Of a stretch of DNA of 64,000 bases, positions 7,963 to 17,805 are shown in pieces. Every line of letters begins with the position of its first letter. Position 1 is the first letter of the stretch. The notes under the pieces were generated by a model, which worked only from the letters and a program-made list of their open reading frames with translations, did not search any database and was not told the DNA's origin. The stretch is taken from positions 186,001 to 250,000 of the forward strand of contig NZ_NEHW01000006.1 of NCBI RefSeq assembly GCF_002112505.1, read 5' to 3'. The DNA is from Pseudomonas sp. R28(2017). GTDB lineage: Bacteria > Pseudomonadota > Gammaproteobacteria > Pseudomonadales > Pseudomonadaceae. A program made the position numbers and the translations under genes.

Positions 7963-9525
7963 TTACGCCGGCGCGGAAGTGCGGATCAGGTGATCGAACG
8001 CTGCCAGCGAAGCCTTGGCGCCCTCACCCACCGCGATGACGATCTGCTTGTACGGCACCGTGGTCACGTCACCCGCGGCAAACACACCCGGCACACTGGT
8101 CTGGCCCTTGGCGTCGACGATGATCTCGCCACGCGGCGACAACTCGACCGTGCCCTTGAGCCAATCGGTATTCGGCAGCAGGCCGATCTGCACGAAGATG
8201 CCTTCCAGCGCCAGGTCATGCACCTGTTCGGTGCTGCGATCCTTGTAACGCAAGCCGGTCACTTTCTCGCCATTGCCAACCACTTCGGTGGTCAGCGCGC
8301 TGGTGATCACCTTGACGTTCGGCAGGCTGTGCAGCTTGCGCTGCAGCACCGCGTCAGCACGCAGCTGGCTGTCGAACTCGATCAGCGTCACCTGGGCGAC
8401 GATACCGGCCAGGTCGATGGCCGCTTCCACACCCGAGTTGCCACCGCCAATCACCGCCACGCGCTTGCCCTTGAACAGCGGGCCATCGCAGTGCGGGCAG
8501 TAGGCCACGCCACGGGCGCGGTATTCCTGTTCGCCCGGTACGTTCATTTCACGCCAGCGGGCGCCGGTGGCGAGGATCACGGTCTTGGCCTTGAGCGAGG
8601 CACCGCCGGCCAGGCGCACTTCATGCAGGCCGCCATCGGTGGCCGGGATCAGCGCTTCGCCGCGCTGCAGGTTCATGATGTCGACGTCGTACTGCTTGAC
8701 GTGCTCTTCCAGCGCCGTGGCCAGCTTCGGCCCTTCGGTTTCCTGCACCGAGATGAAGTTCTCGATGGCCAGGGTGTCGAGCACCTGGCCGCCGAAGCGC
8801 TCGGCCGCGACACCGGTGCGGATGCCTTTACGTGCGGCATAGATGGCCGCAGCGGCACCGGCGGGGCCACCGCCGACCACCAGCACGTCGAAGGCATCCT
8901 TGGCGTTGATCTTCTCGGCCTGGCGTGCACCGGCATTGGTGTCGATCTTGCCGAGGATTTCTTCCAGGCCCATGCGGCCCTGGCCAAACAGTTCGCCGTT
9001 CAGGTAGATGCTCGGCACGGCCATGATCTTGCGCGCCTCGACTTCATCCTGGAACAGCGCACCGTCGATGGCCACGTGGCGCACGTTGGGGTTGAGCACC
9101 GCCATCAGGTTCAGCGCCTGGACCACGTCCGGGCAGTTCTGGCACGACAGCGAGAAGTAGGTTTCGAAGGTGAATTCGCCTTCCAGCGCCTGGATCTGTT
9201 CGATCACCTCGCTACTGGCCTTGGACGGGTGGCCGCCGACTTGCAGCAGCGCCAGCACCAGCGAGGTGAATTCGTGGCCCATGGGGATGCCGGCGAAGCG
9301 CAGGCCTATGTCGGCACCCGGGCGGTTCAGCGAGAACGAGGGACGACGGGCGTCGCTGCCGTCCGCGCTGAAGGTGATAAGGTTCGACAGGCTGGCAATT
9401 TCCACCAGCAGGTCGTGCAATTCGCGGGACTTCGCGCCGTCGTCGAGGGAAGCAACGATCTCGATCGGCTGGGTGACCCGCTCCAGGTAGGTTTTCAGTT
9501 GCGATTTAAGCGTGGCGTCCAACAT
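7963..9525 (-). CDS. ahpF: Alkyl hydroperoxide reductase subunit F
   Basis: 520 residues (E. coli AhpF 521). The N-terminal double-thioredoxin domain has the redox pair SCQNC near residue 127-131; the thioredoxin-reductase-like part has FAD motif [15 protein letters not shown] motif [10 protein letters not shown] and redox centre YCPHCDG near 340-346. AhpF passes electrons from NADH through these cysteines to AhpC. ATG 9525 is preceded by AGGAA; a longer frame to 9558 has no ribosome-binding site and overlaps the upstream hairpin. ahpC lies 126 bp upstream, separated by a terminator, so ahpF is probably transcribed by read-through or its own promoter. Confidence 0.95.
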   Translation of the reverse strand: MLDATLKSQLKTYLERVTQPIEIVASLDDGAKSRELHDLLVEIASLSNLITFSADGSDARRPSFSLNRPGADIGLRFAGIPMGHEFTSLVLALLQVGGHPSKASSEVIEQIQALEGEFTFETYFSLSCQNCPDVVQALNLMAVLNPNVRHVAIDGALFQDEVEARKIMAVPSIYLNGELFGQGRMGLEEILGKIDTNAGARQAEKINAKDAFDVLVVGGGPAGAAAAIYAARKGIRTGVAAERFGGQVLDTLAIENFISVQETEGPKLATALEEHVKQYDVDIMNLQRGEALIPATDGGLHEVRLAGGASLKAKTVILATGARWREMNVPGEQEYRARGVAYCPHCDGPLFKGKRVAVIGGGNSGVEAAIDLAGIVAQVTLIEFDSQLRADAVLQRKLHSLPNVKVITSALTTEVVGNGEKVTGLRYKDRSTEQVHDLALEGIFVQIGLLPNTDWLKGTVELSPRGEIIVDAKGQTSVPGVFAAGDVTTVPYKQIVIAVGEGAKASLAAFDHLIRTSAPA

Positions 9526-9556
9526 ACGGGCGATTCCTTTTTCAAAACTCGGATAC

Positions 9557-9590
9557 AAAAACGCCCAGGCGAGGTCGCCCGGGCGTTTTT
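9557..9590 (-). terminator. Terminator/attenuator between ahpC and ahpF
   Basis: AAAAACGCCCGGGCGACC ... GCCTGGGCGTTTTT: an imperfect palindrome with A-run and T-run on either side, usable on both strands. Placed between ahpC and ahpF, it would make ahpC message more abundant than ahpF. Confidence 0.75.
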
Positions 9591-9650
9591 ACGGGGCGGT
9601 GGGTACTTCAGCTTTGGCGGCTGCTCACCGCCCGCGATTGATGCATGACC

Positions 9651-10214
9651 TTAGATCTTGCCAACCAGGTCCAGCGATGGAGCCAGGGTGGCTTCGCCTT
9701 CTTTCCACTTGGCCGGGCAGACTTCACCTGGGTGAGCGGCAACGTACTGGGCAGCTTTCACCTTGCGCAGCAGCTCGGCTGCGTCACGGCCAACACCACC
9801 GTCGTTCAGTTCGACGATCTTGATCTGGCCTTCCGGGTTGATCACGAAGGTACCGCGATCGGCCAGGCCGGCTTCTTCGATCAGCACGTCGAAGTTGCGC
9901 GAGATGACGTGGGTCGGGTCACCGATCAGCGGGTACTGGATCTTGCCGATGGTGTCCGAGGTGTCGTGCCAGGCTTTGTGGGTGAAGTGGGTGTCGGTCG
10001 ACACGCCGTAGATTTCCACGCCCAGCTTCTGGAACTCGGCGTAGTTGTCGGCGAGGTCACCCAGCTCGGTCGGGCAGACGAACGTGAAGTCGGCCGGGTA
10101 GAAGAACACGACGGACCACTTGCCTTTCAGGTCGGCTTCGCTGACCTGAACGAACTCGCCTTTGTGGTAGGCGGTGGCGTTGAACGGTTTGACCTGGCTG
10201 TTGATGATTGGCAT
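9651..10214 (-). CDS. ahpC: Alkyl hydroperoxide reductase subunit C (peroxiredoxin)
   Basis: 187 residues, the exact usual length. Peroxidatic cysteine in [12 protein letters not shown] at residue 47 and resolving cysteine in [11 protein letters not shown] near residue 166, the layout of a typical 2-Cys Prx1/AhpC peroxiredoxin. It reduces H2O2 and organic peroxides in the cytoplasm and is recycled by AhpF encoded just downstream. Start MPIINSQ with GGAGCG 5 nt before. An OxyR-like site is seen upstream at 10287-10323. Confidence 0.97.
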   Translation of the reverse strand: MPIINSQVKPFNATAYHKGEFVQVSEADLKGKWSVVFFYPADFTFVCPTELGDLADNYAEFQKLGVEIYGVSTDTHFTHKAWHDTSDTIGKIQYPLIGDPTHVISRNFDVLIEEAGLADRGTFVINPEGQIKIVELNDGGVGRDAAELLRKVKAAQYVAAHPGEVCPAKWKEGEATLAPSLDLVGKI

Positions 10215-10286
10215 GAGAGACGCTCCTTCATGGGGTTGGAATCAGTTGATGGAGAGAATCCTAACCGCTGGTCCCGATAAAGGCTC

Positions 10287-10323
10287 ATTGGCAAAGCTCA
10301 TGCTTGCGATTGGTTTTGGCTAT
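10287..10323 (-). promoter_or_regulatory. Possible OxyR binding site upstream of ahpC
   Basis: On the minus strand, two 15-bp elements spaced by 7 bp: ATAGCCAAAACCAAT and ATGAGCTTTGCCAAT. The OxyR pattern is ATAGnTnnnAnCTAT-N7-repeat. The distal element fits 8 of 10 fixed positions, the proximal 5 of 10. Spacing and place (73 bp before the ATG) fit OxyR control of ahpC known in other Pseudomonas. Confidence 0.45.
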
Positions 10324-10374
10324 AACCGCAGTTAATTAATAGAAGGGAATGGGCTGAGCAAACGATTTCGAGGA

Positions 10375-10404
10375 TGGCGCCGCTCCTTTGTAGGAGCGGC
10401 GCCA
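10375..10404. repeat. 13-bp perfect hairpin between gor and ahpC
   Basis: TGGCGCCGCTCCT and its reverse complement around a TTGT loop, 8 bp past the gor stop. No T-run, so either a REP-related half-element or a transcript-stabilising 3' hairpin for gor. Confidence 0.7.
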
Positions 10405-10411
10405 GGCTTGA

Positions 10412-11767
10412 TCAGCGGGTCACGGTGCGCATGGTGACGAACTCTTCAGCGGCAGTCGGGTGCACGCCGATGGTTTCATCGAACTGCTGCTTGGTCGCAC
10501 CGGCCTTCAGGGCCACGCCCAAGCCCTGGATGATCTCGCCGGCATCCGGGCCGACCATGTGGCAGCCCAGTACCTTGTCGGTCTCGGCGTCCACCACCAG
10601 CTTCATCAGGGTCTTTTCCTGGATGTCGGTGAGGGTCAGCTTCATGGCGCGGAAGCGGCTTTCGAAGATCTGCACCTTGTGCCCGGCTTCCAGCGCCTGC
10701 TCTTCGGTCAGGCCGACGGTACCGATCGGTGGCTGGCTGAACACGGCGGTCGGGATGTTCTGGTAATCCACCGGGCGGTATTGCTCCGGCTTGAACAGGC
10801 GGCGGGCCACGGCCATGCCTTCGGCCAGGGCCACCGGGGTGAGCTGCACGCGGCCGATCACGTCGCCAATGGCGAGAATCGACGGGGCGGTGGTCTGGTA
10901 CTGCTCGTCGACGCGAATGAAACCGCGGGCGTCCAGCTCCACGCCGGTGTTTTCCAGGCCCAGGTTGTCGAGCATCGGGCGGCGGCCGGTGGCGTAGAAC
11001 ACGCAATCGGCGAGCAGCTCGCGGCCATCCTTGAGGGTGGCTTTCAGGCTGCCGTCGTCAAGCTTGTCGATGCGCTGGATGTCGGCATTGAACTGCAGGT
11101 TCAGGCCGCGCTTTTCCAGCTCTTCCTTGAGGTGGGTACGCACCGAGCCATCGAAGCCGCGCAGGAACAGGTCACCGCGATACAGCAAGGTGGTGTCGGC
11201 ACCCAAGCCCTGGAAGATGCCGGCGAACTCGACGGCGATGTAGCCACCGCCGACCACCAGCACGCGGCGCGGCAGGCCCTTGAGGTAGAACGCCTCGTTG
11301 GAGGTGATGGCCAGTTCCTTGCCCGGAATGTCCGGCACCTGCGGCCAGCCGCCCGTGGCAATCAGGATGTGCTCGGCGCTGTAGCGCTGGCCGTCCACTT
11401 CCACTTCGTTGGCGCCGGTGATGCGTGCATGGCCCTGCAGCAAGGTCACGCCGCTGTTCACCAAGAGGTTGCGGTAGATGCCGTTGAGGCGCTCGATCTC
11501 GCGGTTCTTGTTGGCGATCAGCGTGCCCCAGTCGAAGTGGCCCTCTTCCAGGGTCCAGCCGAAGCCCGCGGCCTGTTCCAGCTCATCGGCGACGTGGGCG
11601 CCGTACACCAGCAGTTTTTTCGGCACGCAACCGACGTTGACGCAGGTGCCACCCAGGTAGCGGCTCTCGGCCACTGCCACTTTTGCACCGAAGCCCGCAG
11701 CGAAGCGCGCCGCGCGCACACCGCCGGAACCGGCGCCAATCACGAACAGATCAAAATCGTAGGCCAT
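10412..11767 (-). CDS. gor: Glutathione reductase
   Basis: 451 residues. FAD-binding [15 protein letters not shown] at ~9-23; redox-active disulfide [14 protein letters not shown] at ~39-52; NADPH-binding [11 protein letters not shown] with downstream arginines in [13 protein letters not shown] that select NADPH; C-terminal dimer motif [11 protein letters not shown] with the catalytic His-Glu pair. It keeps glutathione reduced in the cytoplasm. Next to ahpCF, it forms a loose antioxidant block, though each unit has its own intergenic gap. Start ATG 11767 has a GGAG upstream. Confidence 0.96.
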   Translation of the reverse strand: MAYDFDLFVIGAGSGGVRAARFAAGFGAKVAVAESRYLGGTCVNVGCVPKKLLVYGAHVADELEQAAGFGWTLEEGHFDWGTLIANKNREIERLNGIYRNLLVNSGVTLLQGHARITGANEVEVDGQRYSAEHILIATGGWPQVPDIPGKELAITSNEAFYLKGLPRRVLVVGGGYIAVEFAGIFQGLGADTTLLYRGDLFLRGFDGSVRTHLKEELEKRGLNLQFNADIQRIDKLDDGSLKATLKDGRELLADCVFYATGRRPMLDNLGLENTGVELDARGFIRVDEQYQTTAPSILAIGDVIGRVQLTPVALAEGMAVARRLFKPEQYRPVDYQNIPTAVFSQPPIGTVGLTEEQALEAGHKVQIFESRFRAMKLTLTDIQEKTLMKLVVDAETDKVLGCHMVGPDAGEIIQGLGVALKAGATKQQFDETIGVHPTAAEEFVTMRTVTR

Positions 11768-11803
11768 GTATTCACTCTCCTAGGCAGGCGCCCAGCATAA
11801 CGC

Positions 11804-11909
11804 ACTGGGGCCGCTTTGCGACCCTTCGCGGGCACGCCCGCCCCCACAGGTATTGCACAGGCCCTGTGGGAGCGGGCGTGCCCGCGAAGGGCCGCGAAGC
11901 GGCCCCAGT
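11804..11909. repeat. REP pair extended to ~48-bp arms
   Basis: Near-perfect inverted repeat: ACTGGGGCCGC ... CGCGGGCACGCCCG ... CCCACAGG on the left and its complement on the right, with a loop of about 11 nt. The outer GGGGCCGC/GCGGCCCC arms extend the usual REP. Lies between galU (stop) and gor (start). Confidence 0.85.
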
Positions 11910-11924
11910 CAACAGCAACTTGAA

Positions 11925-12764
11925 TCAGTAAGCCTTGCCGGCCTTGTAGAAGTTTTCGAAGCAGAAGTTGGTCGCCTCGATGTAGCCTTCGGCGCCACCG
12001 CAGTCGAAACGCTTGCCCTTGAACTTGTAGGCGATCACGTTGCCTTCAGCCGCTTGCTTCATCAGCGCGTCGGTGATCTGGATCTCGCCACCTTTGCCCG
12101 GCTCGGTCTGTTCGATCTTCTCGAAGATGTCCGGGGTCAGGATGTAGCGACCGATGATTGCCAGGTTGGAAGGTGCGTCTTCCGGCTTCGGCTTCTCGAC
12201 CATGGCGTCGACGCGGAAGATGCCGTCCTTGATCTCTTCACCGGCGATGACGCCGTACTTGTTGGTTTCCTGCGGGTCGACTTCCTGGATGGCGACGATC
12301 GAGCAGCGGTACTTCTTGTACAGCGCAACCATCTGCGCGAGCACGCCTTCGCCATCGAGGTTGACGCACAGGTCGTCCGCCAGCACCACGGCGAACGGCT
12401 CGTCACCGATCAGCGGGCGGCCGGTCAGGATGGCGTGGCCCAGGCCTTTCATTTCGGTCTGGCGGGTGTAGGAGAACGAGCACTCATCGAGCAGGCGACG
12501 GATACCGACCAGGTATTTTTCCTTGTCGGTGCCCTTGATCTGGTTTTCCAGCTCGTAGCTGATGTCGAAGTGGTCTTCCAGGGCGCGTTTGCCGCGACCG
12601 GTGACGATGGAAATCTCGTTCAGACCAGCATCCAATGCTTCTTCAACGCCATACTGGATCAGTGGCTTGTTGACCACCGGCAGCATTTCCTTGGGCATGG
12701 CTTTGGTAGCAGGCAGGAAGCGAGTGCCGTAGCCGGCTGCCGGGAACAAGCATTTCTTGATCAT
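11925..12764 (-). CDS. galU: UTP-glucose-1-phosphate uridylyltransferase
   Basis: 279 residues, same length as P. aeruginosa GalU. Nucleotidyltransferase start MIKKCLFPAAGYGTRFLPATKAMPKEML with the G-x-G-T-R-x-L-P-x-T-K binding loop; VLADDLCVN Mg2+-binding Asp; KFKGKRFDCG near the C-terminus. It makes UDP-glucose for LPS core and exopolysaccharides. ATG 12764 with AAGGA upstream is chosen over the ATG six bases further out. Single-gene unit. Confidence 0.96.
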   Translation of the reverse strand: MIKKCLFPAAGYGTRFLPATKAMPKEMLPVVNKPLIQYGVEEALDAGLNEISIVTGRGKRALEDHFDISYELENQIKGTDKEKYLVGIRRLLDECSFSYTRQTEMKGLGHAILTGRPLIGDEPFAVVLADDLCVNLDGEGVLAQMVALYKKYRCSIVAIQEVDPQETNKYGVIAGEEIKDGIFRVDAMVEKPKPEDAPSNLAIIGRYILTPDIFEKIEQTEPGKGGEIQITDALMKQAAEGNVIAYKFKGKRFDCGGAEGYIEATNFCFENFYKAGKAY

Positions 12765-12960
12765 AAACATCCTTAAACATAGGCGAGGCCTGTGGAATTC
12801 GGCGCAGTCTAATCAGGCGAGATGCAGCTTACAATGCCCCACCTGCGACGACCGCTGCCATCATAGAGATAACCCAGTGTAGATAGTTCCAAATGGTTCG
12901 TGAAAAACCCGTCATCCGGCCCCTGCGCGGCAGCCACGAAAGGGCCGGCAAGATGGGGTT

Positions 12961-13881
12961 TCAACGGCCGCTGCCCTGCCCGATCAATACCCCGTCGACC
13001 TGCTGGCCATACAGGTTGACGCCATCGTTGGCATGGAACTTCAGCCGCGTCTTCTCGACCGAACCGTCCACCAGCCGCGGGTCCTGGGGGCGCTCGTGGC
13101 GGTTGACGAAAGCGGCCACGTCCCAGGCCTGCTGATCGCTCAGGCTGCCCGGCTTGCCCAGTGGCATGTTGTGCTTGATGAACGAGGCTGCGGTATTGAT
13201 CCGGTGCATGCCGGCGCCCCAGTTGTAGGAGTCCTTGCCCCACAGGGGCGGCATCACATATTCACCGGCCACCTTCTGCCCCTCGCCTTTGTCACCGTGG
13301 CACATGGCGCACTGCTCGCGGTAGACCTGCTCGCCGCGCTTGAAGTCGTAGCCGCCCTTGGGCTGTGGCACCTCGGGGTAGCCGCGACCGGCGATTTCCA
13401 CGCCCGTGGGCGCTTTGGTCGAAAGCCAGTACGCATACACGGCAAGCGCCGTCATCTGCGGGCTGTCGGCGGCCGGCGGCTTGCCGTTCATGCTGAACTG
13501 GAAGCAGCCCTGGATGCGCTCGGCAAAAGTGTTCACCTTGTCGTTCTTCTTGCGGTAGGCCGGGTACATCGGATAGGCGCCCCATAGCGGTGCTGAATGC
13601 GCCAGGCGCCCCTGGTCGAGGTGGCAGTTGCTGCAGTTCATGCCGTTGCCCACGGCCTCGGGCATCAGCCGACGGGTATCGACAAACAGCGCGTGGCCCT
13701 CGCGGACCATTTTGCCGAAGGCATTGTCCGGCAGTGCGCTTTCGGCCGGCGGTGCGAACTGTGGCGCGGCCTGGGCATCGGGGACCTTGAGTTGCGACTG
13801 GTCTTCCATGGCGATGGGCGCCTGCTTGGCCAAGGCATTGCCCATGGCCAGCAACATCAACGTCGGTATCAGGGCTTTCAT
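12961..13881 (-). CDS. tsdA: Dihaem cytochrome c, TsdA-like thiosulfate dehydrogenase
   Basis: 306 residues with a Sec signal (MKALIPTLMLLAMGNALA). Two haem-c sites: CSNCH at 83-87 within GNGMNCSNCHLDQGR and CAMCH at 191-195. Between them, RIQGCFQFSMNG holds Cys126, the position that in TsdA supplies the unusual Cys axial ligand of the active-site haem; YPAYRKKNDKVNT is also a TsdA hallmark. TsdA oxidises thiosulfate to tetrathionate (or the reverse) in the periplasm. The ATG overlaps the stop of the upstream dihaem cytochrome by 4 bp (ATGA), the tsdB-tsdA order known elsewhere. Activity is inferred from motifs. Confidence 0.78.
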   Translation of the reverse strand: MKALIPTLMLLAMGNALAKQAPIAMEDQSQLKVPDAQAAPQFAPPAESALPDNAFGKMVREGHALFVDTRRLMPEAVGNGMNCSNCHLDQGRLAHSAPLWGAYPMYPAYRKKNDKVNTFAERIQGCFQFSMNGKPPAADSPQMTALAVYAYWLSTKAPTGVEIAGRGYPEVPQPKGGYDFKRGEQVYREQCAMCHGDKGEGQKVAGEYVMPPLWGKDSYNWGAGMHRINTAASFIKHNMPLGKPGSLSDQQAWDVAAFVNRHERPQDPRLVDGSVEKTRLKFHANDGVNLYGQQVDGVLIGQGSGR

Positions 13882-14528
13882 GGCTTGACCTCCGGGCTGG
13901 CGGGCTGGGCGAAGTACTCGGCAATCGCCTTGACTTCGGCGTCGGTCATGGCCTTGGCCACGCCCACCATCAACTGGTTGGGGTCATTGCTGCGGCTACC
14001 CTCGCGCCAGCCGTTGAGCTGAGCCATCAGGTAGGCAGCGGGCTGCCCGGCCAGCGGCGGGAAGTGCTCGCCGACCCCACTGCCACCAGGGCCGTGGCAC
14101 TGCACGCAACCAGGGATCTGCCGGCTCCAGTCGCCGTAGAGGGCCAGACGCTCGGTGGGGTTGCCTGCTATCTGCTGGCGGCGCAGGCCTGGGGCAGGGT
14201 CGGCCGGCAGGCCGGCCAGGTACTGGCTGACGGCCTCGATCTCGTCCTCGCTCAGGGCTTTGGCCAGCGGCGCCATGACCGGCTGTTGGCGGCTTCCATT
14301 GCGCCAGTCATGCAACTGCTTGCTCAGGTAACCGGCTGGCAGGCCAGCCAGGCGGGGAAACCCTGCAGCGGCAAGCCCCTTGCCGTCTGCACCATGGCAG
14401 CCCAGGCAGGCCATGGCGGCGGGGTTGGCCCCGCCCTGGGTAAAGATTTTCTGGCCATCGGCGGCATGCGCCGCCGGCCAGGCGAGGATCAGCAGGCCGC
14501 CGATCACGACGCGACTCAACGGTGTCAT
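13878..14528 (-). CDS. tsdB: Dihaem cytochrome c4-type protein, TsdB-like
   Basis: 216 residues, Sec signal ending AHA-ADG. Two CxxCH motifs, CLGCHGADGKG and CVQCHGPGGSG, in two similar ~90-residue halves (each with FPxLAGxPAxYLxxQLxxWRxGSR), the build of cytochrome c4. In other bacteria TsdB receives electrons from TsdA and hands them to the respiratory chain. GGAG lies 9 nt before ATG 14528; an overlapping GTG at 14531 is less likely. Translationally coupled to tsdA. A regulatory gene is not adjacent. Confidence 0.8.
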   Translation of the reverse strand: MTPLSRVVIGGLLILAWPAAHAADGQKIFTQGGANPAAMACLGCHGADGKGLAAAGFPRLAGLPAGYLSKQLHDWRNGSRQQPVMAPLAKALSEDEIEAVSQYLAGLPADPAPGLRRQQIAGNPTERLALYGDWSRQIPGCVQCHGPGGSGVGEHFPPLAGQPAAYLMAQLNGWREGSRSNDPNQLMVGVAKAMTDAEVKAIAEYFAQPASPEVKP

Positions 14529-14673
14529 CACGAATCTCCATTTCTTTTGTTATAAGCTTAGGCTTAAAAAACATAAGCAAATGGATACTAGTCCCGTCAG
14601 GGAATTCGCAACAACGCTCAAGCCGACCTGAAGAGGACAATTGGCCTGTTAACTGTGGATCCGTTGAGCCAGA

Positions 14674-15033
14674 TCAACTGCCGGAGATGCACTCGGTAGC
14701 TGCCGTGCGCACATCCCCCAGGCGCAGCGGGAAGTTGTTCAGCCGCTCATGCAGCTTGATGCTGCTGCCGCTGCCGCGCTTGCTGATGTCGACCAACGCT
14801 GCCGGGCCGGTGCCGGCCGTGTACCTTTGCGGCACGACAAGGCGCAAGCCGTCATCGCGCGCTTCCTCGACCAAGGCGCCACGGGTCTCGGCCAGGTGCG
14901 TCTTGATGCAATCGGCATATTCGCGGGGCGTCTTGCCAGACATCACATCCAGGGTTTCATGGGATTGCTCAAGTTCCGAAACACTGACACAACCACCCAG
15001 CGCCAGGAACAACGCCGCCACCATCCACTTCAT
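14674..15033 (-). CDS. Hypothetical lipoprotein
   Basis: 119 residues. MKWMVAALFLALGGC is a lipoprotein signal (lipobox LGGC, then Val). The mature part has two cysteines (residues in YADCIKTHL and ATECISGS) that could form a disulfide. GAGGT lies 7 nt before ATG 15033; an upstream extension to 15114 lacks a signal. The REYADCIKTHLAE motif resembles other small Pseudomonas lipoproteins including the one at 32297-32647, which also has a QCIQFSW-type Cys. Function unknown. Confidence 0.65.
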   Translation of the reverse strand: MKWMVAALFLALGGCVSVSELEQSHETLDVMSGKTPREYADCIKTHLAETRGALVEEARDDGLRLVVPQRYTAGTGPAALVDISKRGSGSSIKLHERLNNFPLRLGDVRTAATECISGS

Positions 15034-15192
15034 TTGCCGCACCTCGAATGACAAGAGAGCGTAGGACCACAGCCAGGCGGTTTTGCTCCGTGCTTTGGCC
15101 GATTTATCTGGCACGTGCCATCAGGCGCGGCAGCGCTAGCCGACATCGTGGTATCTTTCGCCTTTGCAGAACCAATCCTTGCGGAGCACCCC

Positions 15193-15495
15193 ATGAAATT
15201 CGTACACCAGCGCGAGCACCTCAACGAGGACGATATCGTCGTCATCGAGTGCTCCCAGCGCTGCAACATCCGCCTGATGAACGACGCCAATTTCCGCAGC
15301 TTCAAGAACGGCGGCCGGCACACCTACCACGGTGGCCACTTCGAGCGCTTCCCGGCCAGGATCACCGTGCCCAGCACCGGTTTCTGGAACATCACCATCG
15401 ATACCGTGACCAGCCGCCCGATCTCGGTAACGCGCAAACCGACCCTGACCCACAAGATCAAGATCATCCGCCGCTCGTCGTCGAAACTCGGATAA
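15193..15495 (+). CDS. DUF1883 domain protein
   Basis: 100 residues starting MKFVHQREHLNEDDIVVIECSQRCNIRLMND, the recognisable DUF1883 signature, with YHGGHFERFPARITVPSTGFWNITID in the centre. No signal or membrane segment. ATG 15193 has CGGAG 6 nt upstream; the longer frame is not needed. DUF1883 is sometimes fused to or next to signalling or TIR-like proteins, but here it precedes a 56-residue protein by 8 bp and a nitronate monooxygenase. Role unknown. Confidence 0.8.
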   Translation: MKFVHQREHLNEDDIVVIECSQRCNIRLMNDANFRSFKNGGRHTYHGGHFERFPARITVPSTGFWNITIDTVTSRPISVTRKPTLTHKIKIIRRSSSKLG

Positions 15496-15503
15496 GGCCC
15501 ACC

Positions 15504-15674
15504 ATGACTCAGAACATCAAATACGTCATCAAGTACAAGCTCGACGGCCAGCGCCGCTGGGACTTCGCGGTCATGGCCGACGCCTCGCACGAACAGGCCA
15601 TCGAAGCGCTGCGCAAGATCCACGGCGAAGACGCCGAGAAGATCAGCGACATCCAGGTGAGCAAAGCGCTGTAA
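15504..15674 (+). CDS. Small conserved hypothetical protein
   Basis: 56 residues, MTQNIKYVIKYKLDGQRRWDFAVMADASHEQAIEALRKIHG-type start, predicted alpha/beta fold, soluble. It begins 8 bp after the DUF1883 gene and ends 24 bp before the nitronate monooxygenase gene, so the three probably share a transcript. No family recognised. Confidence 0.65.
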   Translation: MTQNIKYVIKYKLDGQRRWDFAVMADASHEQAIEALRKIHGEDAEKISDIQVSKAL

Positions 15675-15698
15675 GGCAGCCGCGACAAGGAGAAGCGC

Positions 15699-16775
15699 AT
15701 GAGCAACTGGCCCGACCGTCGTATCCTCGATCTGCTGGGCATCGAGTTGCCCATTCTCCAGGCGCCGATGGCCGGCGCCAGCGGCTCGGCCATGGCGATT
15801 GCCGTGGCCAAGGCGGGTGGCCTGGGCGCCCTGCCCTGCGCCATGCTCACGGGCGATCAGGTGCGTGGCGAGATCGAAGCCTTCCGCTCGGCCTGCCCTG
15901 GCCAACCGCTTAACCTGAATTTCTTCTGCCACCAGCCGCCAGCGCCCGACCCTGCGCGCGACGCCCGCTGGAAGCAGGCCCTGAAAGCGTACTACGCCGA
16001 AGTCGGCGCCGACTTCGATGCGCCCACGCCGGTGTCCAACCGGGCGCCGTTCGATGAACAGGCCTGCGTGTTGGTCGAGCAATTGCGCCCGGAGGTGGTG
16101 AGTTTCCACTTCGGTTTGCCACAGGCCGCACTGCTGCAGCGGGTCAAGGCCACCGGCGCCAAGGTGCTCTCCAGCGCCACCACCGTGGAAGAAGCGCAGT
16201 GGCTCGAAGCCAACGGCTGCGATGCGATCATCGCCATGGGCTATGAAGCCGGCGGCCATCGCGGCATGTTCCTCAGCGACGACATCACCAGCCAGATCGG
16301 CACCTTCGCCCTGGTGCCGCAGGTCGCCGATGCCGTGCGCCTGCCGGTGATTGCCGCGGGTGGCATTGGCGACCACCGTGGCCTGGTGGCGGCCCTGGCC
16401 CTGGGTGCCAGCGCGGTGCAGATCGGTACGGCCTACCTGTTCTGCCCCGAGGCCAAGGTCTCCCCCTCCCACCGCCATGCACTAGACAGCGCAGCGGCCA
16501 GCGACACAGCGCTCACCAACCTGTTCACCGGGCGCCCGGCGCGTGGCATCAACAACCGCATCATGCGCGAGCTGGGGCCAATGAGCGACCTGGCCCCGCG
16601 CTTCCCGTTGGCCGGCGGCGCACTGTTGCCACTGCGGGCGATTACCGATGCGCAGGGCAACAGCGATTTCAGCAACCTGTGGTCAGGGCAGGCGTTGCGC
16701 CTGGGCCGGCACATGCCGGCTGAGCAGCTGACCCGGGAGTTGGCTGACAGGGCGTTGGCGCTGATGGCTCGGTAA
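15699..16775 (+). CDS. Nitronate monooxygenase (class I, FMN)
   Basis: 358 residues of the 2-nitropropane dioxygenase family, a TIM barrel. PILQAPMAGASGSAMAIAVAKAGGLGALP at the start binds FMN; GYEAGGHRGMF (around residues 183-193) holds the catalytic His of class I enzymes; AAGGIGDHRGL and ALGASAVQIGTAYL bind the FMN phosphate. It detoxifies propionate 3-nitronate and related nitronates with O2. GACAAGGAG-like sequence before the ATG. A REP pair follows. Confidence 0.88.
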   Translation: MSNWPDRRILDLLGIELPILQAPMAGASGSAMAIAVAKAGGLGALPCAMLTGDQVRGEIEAFRSACPGQPLNLNFFCHQPPAPDPARDARWKQALKAYYAEVGADFDAPTPVSNRAPFDEQACVLVEQLRPEVVSFHFGLPQAALLQRVKATGAKVLSSATTVEEAQWLEANGCDAIIAMGYEAGGHRGMFLSDDITSQIGTFALVPQVADAVRLPVIAAGGIGDHRGLVAALALGASAVQIGTAYLFCPEAKVSPSHRHALDSAAASDTALTNLFTGRPARGINNRIMRELGPMSDLAPRFPLAGGALLPLRAITDAQGNSDFSNLWSGQALRLGRHMPAEQLTRELADRALALMAR

Positions 16776-16790
16776 GGCTTTGAAACTGCG

Positions 16791-16934
16791 CCTGCCTCTT
16801 CGCGGGCACGCCCGCTCCCACAGGGATCGCGCCAGATTCTGGAAATTGAGCAAGACAGGTGCCCCGCAGGCTGCACAAGGCTCAGGGCCCGTGCAGTACC
16901 TGTGGGAGCGGGCTTGCCCGCGAAAGGGCCGGCA
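16791..16934. repeat. REP pair with long loop
   Basis: Left arm CGCGGGCACGCCCGCTCCCA and right arm TGGGAGCGGGCTTGCCCGCG, inverted, separated by ~75 nt. Loop contains nothing recognisable. Confidence 0.8.
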
Positions 16935-16994
16935 CTGACACCCCATGACTGCCAAGCTATAACCCTGCCTCCAGCCCCTTCCCGACAAATGGCC

Positions 16995-17024
16995 TATCGC
17001 TATATAGTTCGCACCATAACGATA
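16995..17024 (+). promoter_or_regulatory. ModE-like operator upstream of modA
   Basis: Arms TATCGCTATA (16995-17004) and CATAACGATA (17015-17024) are inverted copies agreeing at 8 of 10 positions around a 10-bp spacer. This is the build of ModE molybdate-responsive repressor sites (CGnTATA ... TATAnCG). It lies 22 bp before the modA ATG, where it would block transcription when molybdate is plentiful. Confidence 0.65.
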
Positions 17025-17025
17025 A

Positions 17026-17804
<779 letters not shown>

Positions 17805-17805
<1 letters not shown>

